This document shows positions 58,844 to 64,000 of a stretch of DNA of 64,000 bases, piece after piece (the first letter of the stretch is position 1; each line of letters starts with the position of its first letter). The stretch is from NCBI GenBank assembly GCA_027587225.1, contig JAPDDQ010000029.1, forward strand, positions 1-64,000, given 5' to 3'. This stretch comes from Solirubrobacter taibaiensis. Lineage in GTDB: Bacteria; Actinomycetota; Thermoleophilia; Solirubrobacterales; Solirubrobacteraceae. The position numbers were made by a program, and so were the translations under genes. The notes under the pieces are model-generated. The model was not told the DNA's origin. It made no database searches and saw only the letters and a program-made list of their open reading frames with translations.

Positions 58844-59377
58844 GTGCGCGTGGGCATCGCCGATCACTTGGGCTGGGCGATCGCGGTCATCGCCGACGAC
58901 CAGCATGCGGTCGTCGACCGGCGCCGGATCGCGCTCGTCGAACCCGGGGTGACTCCCGCGCCGATCCACTACGACAACGGTGACCTCGACGTGGGCGGCA
59001 CGGAGGCGCTGGTGCGGACGGTGCGCGCCTCCGTGCTGCGGGCGAGCGCGGCCGCGCTCGACGCGCTACCCGGCCCGATCGAGTCGCTCTCGCTGCGGTT
59101 TTGGCCGCTCGATTTCCCCGACGCGATCGAGGTGCAGATGCGCGTGCCGTGGGAGGCGCGCGCCGACGCGGTCATGTACCGCGTGCTGCTCGCCGAGCTG
59201 GCCCACGAGCGCGGGTGGGAGGTCCACTGCTACGACGCCAAGACGGTCGAGGCGCAGGCGACGGACCTGCTCGGCGAGCGCGCCTACGCGGTCCTGCACG
59301 GCCTCGGGCCGCCGTGGACGAAGGATCACCGCGCCGCGCTCGCCGCCACGGTGCTGGCGAGCGCTACCGGACCTTGA
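58844..59377 (+). CDS. hypothetical protein (177 aa)
   Basis: A soluble alpha/beta protein starting at GTG 58844, 7 bp after the MetE-like gene and so probably last in the metE operon. RVGIADHLGWAIAVIADDQHAVVDRRRIALVEPG and HGLGPPWTKDHRAALAATVLA look like conserved segments, but I cannot name the family. Its 3' end overlaps the convergent secreted-protein gene by 14 bp. A link to methionine metabolism is inferred from position only. Confidence 0.6.
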   Translation: MRVGIADHLGWAIAVIADDQHAVVDRRRIALVEPGVTPAPIHYDNGDLDVGGTEALVRTVRASVLRASAAALDALPGPIESLSLRFWPLDFPDAIEVQMRVPWEARADAVMYRVLLAELAHERGWEVHCYDAKTVEAQATDLLGERAYAVLHGLGPPWTKDHRAALAATVLASATGP

Positions 59378-61310
59378 CGGTGTGCCGGTACTGGAGCTCG
59401 CGGCCGACCCAGTCGGTCCGCACGGTCACGTAGTCCACGCCGCCCGCGGGCAGCGTGACCGAGAACGTCTTCTGGCGACGCTTGTTGCTGACGACGTCGA
59501 CCTGGTTCGGCTCGCCGCTCCATCCGCGCGTGGTGTCGCCGGTGACCCAGTAGTTGACGTGCTCGTCGAGCGTCCGCGGCGTCGGCTGGGAGGTCCGCCA
59601 CGTCACGCGTACGCGGTCGCCGTCGCGCACGGCCTGCAGATCGACGGGGACGGGCTTCGGTGGATCGGCCGGACGTCGCAGGCGCACCGTCAGCGTGCGG
59701 GTGCGCGGCCGCGGAGCGTCCGGCGCGCCGTACGTCACGCGCAGGCGCACGGGACCTTCCCGCAGCGGGGCGAGCGGCGCGCTCTGGGGCCGGATCGTCA
59801 GCTGGCCCCGCACAGCGCGGGGGAAGCGGACCGACTCGCGCGCGAGCGTCCCCAGCACGTCGACGCGCACCTCACACGCCGCGCTGCAGCGCAAGGGCAG
59901 CTTCAAATAGTCGAAGCGCTCGAGCACGCGGTCCAGGGGAGGCTCGATCGTCACCCGCGGCGTCGGCTGCGCTGCCGGAGGGGTGGCGCCGTCGGCTGCG
60001 AGGTGGAGCCGATCGTCGCGCACCCACGTGCCCGTGGTGGTCCAGATGGCGGCCGGCGACCCGTCGGCGAGCACCAGTGCGCCAACGTTCGTCGGCTCCC
60101 TGAACGGTGGGTCGACGGCGGTCGCGGCGACGGCGGGAGTCCCCAGCGGGACGCTGAAGAGCGTGGGTGAGCCGACCGGGACGCCGCGGCGGATCCGATA
60201 GCGGGCGGTGCCGACCACCGCGCGTCCGGTGGGGGTGAGCTGCAGCGTCCAGTCGGTGCTCAGGAACAAGGAGAAGAGGGTCGCTGCGTGGTACGTGGCC
60301 GAGCCGTAGAACGGGTCGGAGCGGCTCGCCTGGCCAGGGATCAGCGTCGCGGGCGTGAACGGTCTGGTGGCCGCTCGGGTGGCGATGTGCATGCCGCTCC
60401 CGCCGATGCCGGACCACGCGACGGCCGCGCGGCCGCCGCTGTCGATGACCCCGCGCGTGCGGACGCCGATGTCGTCCTCGTAGTCGGCGAGCGGTTGTCC
60501 GACGGAGTCGAACGCGGTCAGACCCGGCGCGCGCTCGCTCACGCGCAGCACGCCGCGCTCGGGGATCGCGACGAGCGCGCGGCCGTCCTGCGCGACGGCC
60601 AGCGCCGCGGACGAACGCCAGGGCAGGTTGCCCATGAAGCTGTGCACGCCGAACGGCCCGTCCGCGGGCGCGATCGCGGACTGCGTCGGCACGCGGAACG
60701 GCAGGTCGCCCTGGACGAGCGACCACAGCAGGAACGTCTCACCCGTCGCCGCGGCGCCGACCGCCAAGGCCTCGGGGGCGCCGACGTCGGTGTCGACGTC
60801 CTCGACGGGCCCGAACGCCTCGCCCGAGGCGCGGCGCACGACCCGCAGGCGCGTCTGCGTGTCCGTCGTCTCGAACCAGGCGACGATCGCGTCGCCGCGG
60901 TCGGACACCGAGGCCTCGACGATGCCGGTCTGCTCCCAGCCCGGGGTGATCGTCGCGATCGGCTGCGCCGTGCTCCAGCCGCCGCCGGGCTCGCGGAGCG
61001 CGGCTACGAGCCCTTCGCGTTCGGGTACCACCAGCACGCCCGCGCCGTTCGGCCGCGCGGCGACGGCCGGACAGCCCGAGAGCGACAGCGGGGCCGCCAC
61101 CTTGGCCGCGAGCGAGAGGCCGTCACGCCCGGCGCGCAGCAGCTCCACGCTCTCCCCGGCGGGGGTGGCGAGCTCGCCGGGCAGCCCCGTCGCGCGCACG
61201 CACCGGCGCTCCTCCACGTCGAGCGGGGTGGTCTCGATCAGGTCAGCGGACGCGGAAGCGGGCGCGGCGAGCAGGCCAAGCACGGCCAGGAGGACAAGAC
61301 GGTGGGCCAT
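59364..61310 (-). CDS. large secreted repeat protein
   Basis: A 648-residue exported protein with signal peptide MAHRLVLLAVLGLLAAPASASA. Residues about 60-430 alternate strands of the kind GDAIVAWFETTDTQTRLRVV, GRALVAIPERGVLRVSERAPG and GRAAVAWSGIGGSG, as in beta-propeller or BNR-like repeats. The C-terminal part (about 445-640) has Ig/FN3-like strands with one Cys pair (LRCSAACEVRVDV). No enzyme motif is seen. TACCTT lies 9 nt before the ATG. Similar exported propellers occur at 13407 and 27614. Confidence 0.72.
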   Translation of the reverse strand: MAHRLVLLAVLGLLAAPASASADLIETTPLDVEERRCVRATGLPGELATPAGESVELLRAGRDGLSLAAKVAAPLSLSGCPAVAARPNGAGVLVVPEREGLVAALREPGGGWSTAQPIATITPGWEQTGIVEASVSDRGDAIVAWFETTDTQTRLRVVRRASGEAFGPVEDVDTDVGAPEALAVGAAATGETFLLWSLVQGDLPFRVPTQSAIAPADGPFGVHSFMGNLPWRSSAALAVAQDGRALVAIPERGVLRVSERAPGLTAFDSVGQPLADYEDDIGVRTRGVIDSGGRAAVAWSGIGGSGMHIATRAATRPFTPATLIPGQASRSDPFYGSATYHAATLFSLFLSTDWTLQLTPTGRAVVGTARYRIRRGVPVGSPTLFSVPLGTPAVAATAVDPPFREPTNVGALVLADGSPAAIWTTTGTWVRDDRLHLAADGATPPAAQPTPRVTIEPPLDRVLERFDYLKLPLRCSAACEVRVDVLGTLARESVRFPRAVRGQLTIRPQSAPLAPLREGPVRLRVTYGAPDAPRPRTRTLTVRLRRPADPPKPVPVDLQAVRDGDRVRVTWRTSQPTPRTLDEHVNYWVTGDTTRGWSGEPNQVDVVSNKRRQKTFSVTLPAGGVDYVTVRTDWVGRELQYRHTVKVR

Positions 61311-61319
61311 ACGCCGCGC

Positions 61320-61325
61320 AAGGTA
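61320..61325 (-). promoter_or_regulatory. -10 hexamer TACCTT (secreted repeat protein)
   Basis: TACCTT on the minus strand ends 9 nt before the ATG at 61310. Confidence 0.35.
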
Positions 61326-61332
61326 GAGCCTG

Positions 61333-61794
61333 CTACCAGCTCTGATCGCCCGCGATCTGACGCGTGGCGATGTTCAGCCGGTTCCACACGTTGACGTTCG
61401 CGATGTCGAGCACGAGCGCGGCGAGCTGCGTCTCGTCGAAGTGCTCGGTGGCGGCCTCCCAGACCTCGTCGGACACCTGCTCGGAGCGGTCCGGGAGCCG
61501 GGTGAGCGCCTCGGTGAGCGCAAGCGCCGCGCGCTCGGCGTCGCTGAAGTAGCGCGTCTCGCGCCAGGCCGCCACGGCCCACACGCGCTCCTCGCTCTCC
61601 CCGGACTTGCGCGCTTCGCGGGCGTGCATGTCCACGCACACGCCGCAGCCGTTGATCTGGCTGGCGCGCAGGTGCACGAGCGCGCGGTTGATCGGCAGCT
61701 TGGCGCGGCTGACGGACTTCGACACCGCTTGGAGCGCGTCCATGGCGCCTTCGACGGCGAACGCGGGATTGGTCATACGGGCGGTCATGAGCAT
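61333..61794 (-). CDS. AhpD-like carboxymuconolactone decarboxylase family protein
   Basis: A 153-residue helical protein. LVHLRASQINGCGVCVDMHAREARKSGESEERVWAVAAWRET carries the C-x-x-C...H redox motif of AhpD-type peroxidase-system proteins, and YFSDAERAALALTEALTRL follows as usual. GGAG lies 10 nt before the ATG at 61794. It diverges from an ECF41 sigma factor; group ECF41 sigma factors typically sit next to and control exactly this family. The shared promoter region is mirror-symmetric. Confidence 0.9.
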   Translation of the reverse strand: MLMTARMTNPAFAVEGAMDALQAVSKSVSRAKLPINRALVHLRASQINGCGVCVDMHAREARKSGESEERVWAVAAWRETRYFSDAERAALALTEALTRLPDRSEQVSDEVWEAATEHFDETQLAALVLDIANVNVWNRLNIATRQIAGDQSW

Positions 61795-61807
61795 GAGGGC
61801 AGGACTC

Positions 61808-61873
61808 CTCGTCACATCGGTGGATTGGCGTCGGTCATGGGCTTGACCGACGAAATCGCGAGGATGTGACGAG
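61808..61873. promoter_or_regulatory. mirror-symmetric divergent ECF41-type promoter module
   Basis: Two nested perfect dyads share one centre: outer arms 61808-61818 and 61863-61873 (ctcgtcacatc / gatgtgacgag) and inner arms 61829-61837 and 61844-61852 (cgtcggtca / tgaccgacg). On each strand this places GTCACA, then 12 nt, then CGTC, facing the gene on that side. TGTCACA and CGTC are the known elements of ECF41 promoters, though the 12-nt gap is shorter than I would expect. Autoregulation and control of the AhpD-like gene are inferred. Confidence 0.65.
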
Positions 61874-62713
61874 ATGGATTCTTTCGAGGCGCACCGACCG
61901 CATCTGCACGCTGTCGCGACGCGCATGCTGGGCTCGGAGGCCGAGGCCGACGACGCGCTGCAGGAGGCGTGGCTGCGGTTCGATCGCACCGACACGAGCG
62001 ACGTCGAGAACCTGGGCGGCTGGCTGACGACGGTGGTCTCGCGCGTGTGCCTGACGATGCTCGACGCGCGCAAGCGCCGGCGCGAGGAGGCGCTCGAGGA
62101 GGGCCGGCTGCCGGACCCGGTGATCACGCGCGCACCCGACCCCGAGGGCGTGGCGCTGGCGGCCGACGCGGTCGGCGCCGCACTGCTCGTCGTGCTCGAG
62201 ACGTTGCAGCCGGCGGAGCGCCTGGCATTCGTGCTGCACGACCTGTTCGCGGTGCCGTTCGACGACATCGCGCCGATCGTCGATCGCTCCCCGGCCGCGG
62301 CCCGTCAGCTCGCGTCGCGGGCACGGCGGCGTGTGCAGGGCGCCGATCCCGAGGCTCCCACCGCCGACCGCGAGATCGTGGACGCGTTCCTGGCCGCCGC
62401 CAACGGCGGCGACTTCGAGCGGTTGCTGGCGGTGCTCGATCCCGACGTGGTGCTGCGCACCGACGAGGGCGGCGGCGCGCTGCGGGTTCTGGAGGGCGCG
62501 CAGGCCGTGGCGTCCAGCGCGAGCTTCTTTGCGGGCACGCGCGTCGCGCACCCCGCGATCGTCGACGGGCTCGCCGGGTTCGTGGCCACCGAGGACGGCG
62601 TGCCGGTCGCCGTGCTCGCGTTCGTGATCGAGGACGGCCGGATCACGGCGATCGACGCGCTGGGCGGGACGGATCGCGTCGCCGGGCTCGGGCTGGAGGC
62701 GTTCGTCGGGTGA
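61874..62713 (+). CDS. ECF41-group sigma factor with C-terminal SnoaL-like domain
   Basis: A 279-residue sigma-70-family protein. FEAHRPHLHAVATRMLGSEAEADDALQEAWLRFDR is region 2, ENLGGWLTTVVSRVCLTMLDARKRRRE follows, and LQPAERLAFVLHDLFAVPFDDIAPIVDRSPAAARQLASRARRRV is region 4. The extra 100 residues (REIVDAFLAAANGGDFERLLAVLDPDVVLRTD) form a SnoaL-like domain, which in ECF41 proteins replaces a separate anti-sigma factor. The diagnostic linker W-L-P-E-P reads R-L-P-D-P and D-G-G-G-K reads E-G-G-G-A, both relaxed. GAGGA precedes the ATG. Confidence 0.92.
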   Translation: MDSFEAHRPHLHAVATRMLGSEAEADDALQEAWLRFDRTDTSDVENLGGWLTTVVSRVCLTMLDARKRRREEALEEGRLPDPVITRAPDPEGVALAADAVGAALLVVLETLQPAERLAFVLHDLFAVPFDDIAPIVDRSPAAARQLASRARRRVQGADPEAPTADREIVDAFLAAANGGDFERLLAVLDPDVVLRTDEGGGALRVLEGAQAVASSASFFAGTRVAHPAIVDGLAGFVATEDGVPVAVLAFVIEDGRITAIDALGGTDRVAGLGLEAFVG

Positions 62714-62721
62714 GCCGCACT

Positions 62722-62752
62722 CCGCTCCCGTGTCCCCGCGACACGGGAGCGG
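62722..62752. terminator. 13-bp perfect hairpin between converging genes
   Basis: ccgctcccgtgtc (62722-62734) pairs perfectly with gacacgggagcgg (62740-62752) around cccgc. It lies between the stops of the sigma factor and the SDR, so it can terminate both, although no T-run is present. Confidence 0.6.
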
Positions 62753-62758
62753 GCGGCG

Positions 62759-63493
62759 TCACGCCGCGGTTCGCCCGCCGTCGACGGGAAACGTGCCGCC
62801 GGTGGCGAAGCTCGCGCGGGACGAGGCAAGGAAGACGACGAGCTCCGCGATCTCGCCGGGGTCGGCGACGCGGTTGAGCGGGAGCGTGGGCGCGTAGGAG
62901 TCCAGCTCCTCCTTCGTCCCCGCGCTCGTGTACGTCGGGCCGGGCGCGACGCTGTTCACGCGCACGTGCGGGCTGTACTCGGTGGCCCACGCGCGGGTCA
63001 TCGACTCCAGGGCGGCCTTGGTCGCACCGTACGCGGCCGAGCCGGGCAGCCCGACGCTCCCGGCCATGCTGCCGATGTTCACGATGCTGCCGTTGCCCCG
63101 CTCGGCCATCCCGGGGGCGAGGGCGGCGACGAGGAAGAACGGTCCGCGCACGTTGGTCGCGAACAGCGCGTTGAACTCGTCGACGGCGAGGTCCTCGCTC
63201 GGGCCCCACAGCGCCATGCCGGCGTTGTTGACGAGGATGTCGACGTCGCCGACCTCGTTCGCGAGCGCGCGCACGTCCTCCGGGTAGCTGATGTCGGCGC
63301 TTACGAACCGGGCACTCCCGCCGAACTCCGCGATGTCGGCGACCGCCTGCTCGCCGCGCGTCGCGTCACGGCCCACCGCGATCACGTCCGCGCCGTCGGC
63401 GGCGAGCCGGAACGCCACCGCCCGGCCGATGCCGGAGGTGGCGCCGGTGACGAGTGCGGTCCGTCCTGTCAGGTCTTCGGGAGCGGGTTTCAT
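62759..63493 (-). CDS. short-chain dehydrogenase/reductase
   Basis: A 244-residue classical SDR. TALVTGATSGIGRAVAFRLAADGADVIAVGRD is the cofactor loop with an NADP-type R after beta-2, VNNAGMALWG, IVNIGSMAGSVG (catalytic Ser) and YGATKAA (Tyr-x-x-x-Lys) are present, and FATGGTFPVDGG closes the fold. Substrate unknown. TAGCTT lies 7 nt before the ATG at 63493. A frame opening 28 codons upstream is not favoured. Confidence 0.9.
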   Translation of the reverse strand: MKPAPEDLTGRTALVTGATSGIGRAVAFRLAADGADVIAVGRDATRGEQAVADIAEFGGSARFVSADISYPEDVRALANEVGDVDILVNNAGMALWGPSEDLAVDEFNALFATNVRGPFFLVAALAPGMAERGNGSIVNIGSMAGSVGLPGSAAYGATKAALESMTRAWATEYSPHVRVNSVAPGPTYTSAGTKEELDSYAPTLPLNRVADPGEIAELVVFLASSRASFATGGTFPVDGGRTAA

Positions 63494-63500
63494 CGCGGCG

Positions 63501-63506
63501 AAGCTA
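63501..63506 (-). promoter_or_regulatory. -10 hexamer TAGCTT (leaderless, SDR)
   Basis: TAGCTT on the minus strand ends 7 nt before the ATG at 63493. Confidence 0.5.
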
Positions 63507-63544
63507 CCGCCGCTGTCCGCCCGTGTCTGTACCCAATTGGTGTG

Positions 63545-63572
63545 GCGCGGTCCTCCTTCAGGAGGACCGCGC
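63545..63572 (-). terminator. 12-bp perfect hairpin after the small secreted peptide gene
   Basis: gcgcggtcctcc (63545-63556) pairs with ggaggaccgcgc (63561-63572) around ttca, 8 bp beyond the peptide gene stop. It separates that gene from the SDR promoter on the same strand. Confidence 0.6.
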
Positions 63573-63580
63573 AGCACCGG

Positions 63581-63769
63581 TCAGCAGCCCCAGCGGGGGT
63601 TACAGATCCGGCCGTCGCTCATGATGATCCCCTGCTGGGAGACGCCCGTGGCGGTGGGGGCCACGACCGGCTGGGGAGTGGCGGTCGCGGCTGAGGCGGG
63701 GCCGGCGAAGGCGACGACGGCCGCGGGGACGACCAGCAGGGCAGTAGTGCGGCGGAGAGCGGAGAACAT
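63581..63769 (-). CDS. small secreted peptide
   Basis: A 62-residue precursor. MFSALRRTTALLVVPAAVVAFAGPASA is a signal peptide; the mature peptide of about 35 residues is Pro/Thr-rich and then ends in two Cys (RICNPRWGC), able to form a small disulfide loop at the very C-terminus. A ribosome site AAAGG precedes the ATG. A strong terminator follows, which supports a real, separately transcribed gene. No family recognised. Confidence 0.62.
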   Translation of the reverse strand: MFSALRRTTALLVVPAAVVAFAGPASAATATPQPVVAPTATGVSQQGIIMSDGRICNPRWGC

Positions 63770-63869
63770 GTGGAGCCTTTCGCTTAGGTGGTCGCAGCGC
63801 ACACTTCCATCCGTCCCGGGAGCGAACCATGGGGGAAACCCCTTGAAGTTCGACCGGGGGTGAGGGGGG

Positions 63870-64000
63870 TCAGCGGGGGACGACGGACCCGTGGTTGGTG
63901 CCGATCGGGGGCGTGAAGCCGATCAGGATCGCGATGATGCTCTGCTGCTCGGCGGCGGGCGCGGGGGATCGCTCCGCAGCGGACGCCACGGTAGGGAAGG
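63870..64000 (-). CDS. small secreted-type protein, partial (N-terminus off window)
   Basis: The minus-strand frame ends at 63870 and reads VASAAERSPAPAAEQQSIIAILIGFTPP, then IGTNHGSVVPR. The A-S-A and Pro/Ala-rich start resembles the end of a signal peptide followed by a short mature chain, like the neighbouring small secreted peptide gene. The beginning lies beyond base 64000. It could instead be chance coding. Confidence 0.4.
   Translation of the reverse strand, partial: FPTVASAAERSPAPAAEQQSIIAILIGFTPPIGTNHGSVVPR

Noticed and set aside
1..64000. tRNA, rRNA, insertion sequence, integron, prophage, toxin-antitoxin or restriction genes
   Set aside because: I looked for cloverleaf-like segments, transposase or integrase motifs and paired small genes and saw none that could be supported by eye.

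Overview
The window is chromosomal DNA of very high GC content. Codon use is strongly GC-biased at third positions, and GTG or TTG starts are frequent. The gene families present (SUFU-domain and DUF899 proteins, ECF41 sigma factor, STAS and ANTAR signalling proteins, many secreted propeller proteins with Ala-rich signal peptides) suggest a free-living soil actinobacterium. The closest fit is the Solirubrobacterales (class Thermoleophilia); this placement is inferred from overall character, not from a marker gene. I saw no rRNA, tRNA, CRISPR array, transposase or phage gene. The region reads as ordinary accessory chromosome rich in regulators, secreted proteins and stress or redox enzymes.

Layout. 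1-4 kb: a truncated AAA/LuxR giant regulator, an alpha/beta hydrolase and a 14-TM drug exporter, closed by hairpin-rich non-coding DNA. 4-8.7 kb: an SRPBCC protein divergent from a MarR repressor over a palindromic operator, then a flavin monooxygenase, second MarR, FMN reductase and a methyltransferase-TPR protein. 8.7-15 kb: a class III aminotransferase divergent from a LysR, a PAS-PAS-GGDEF-EAL protein and secreted or membrane proteins. 15-22 kb: small enzymes, a beta-helix protein, two RibD-type reductases, a LysR facing a cysteine dioxygenase, and STAS and ANTAR signalling proteins. 22-31 kb: a heptad-repeat GGDEF protein, DUF899, cupin, SDR facing LysR over a perfect palindrome, a SUFU/propeller pair, and two EamA exporters around a CGNR regulator. 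31-37 kb: a 750-bp non-coding stretch holding a large inverted-repeat element, an OmpR-type regulator, a tandem glycerophosphodiesterase and a phosphate transporter cluster. 37-47 kb: decarboxylase, FAD monooxygenase, orphan peptide-binding protein, and a STAS/PAS/EAL signalling group. 47-54 kb: secreted proteins, a giant LuxR regulator, and two LuxR regulators with degenerate receivers. 54-59.4 kb: a cysteine-desulfurase-like enzyme, then a cobalamin riboswitch controlling metE and a second MetE-like gene. 59-64 kb: a large secreted protein, an ECF41 sigma factor divergent from its AhpD-like partner over a nested palindrome, an SDR, and small secreted peptides.

How the parts work together. 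Many genes carry a TANNNT hexamer 6-8 nt before the start codon, so leaderless transcription is probably common. Regulators usually sit divergent from or inside the operon they should control (MarR/flavin monooxygenase, three LysR pairs, CGNR/EamA, ECF41/AhpD). Methionine synthesis is under B12 control. Cyclic-di-GMP turnover is represented by three proteins.

Most notable for follow-up: the composite palindromic element at 31099-31626, the mirror-symmetric ECF41 promoter module at 61808-61873, the nested hairpin repeat at 3831-3900, and the riboswitch-controlled MetE/MetE-like pair next to a GAF-domain remnant.
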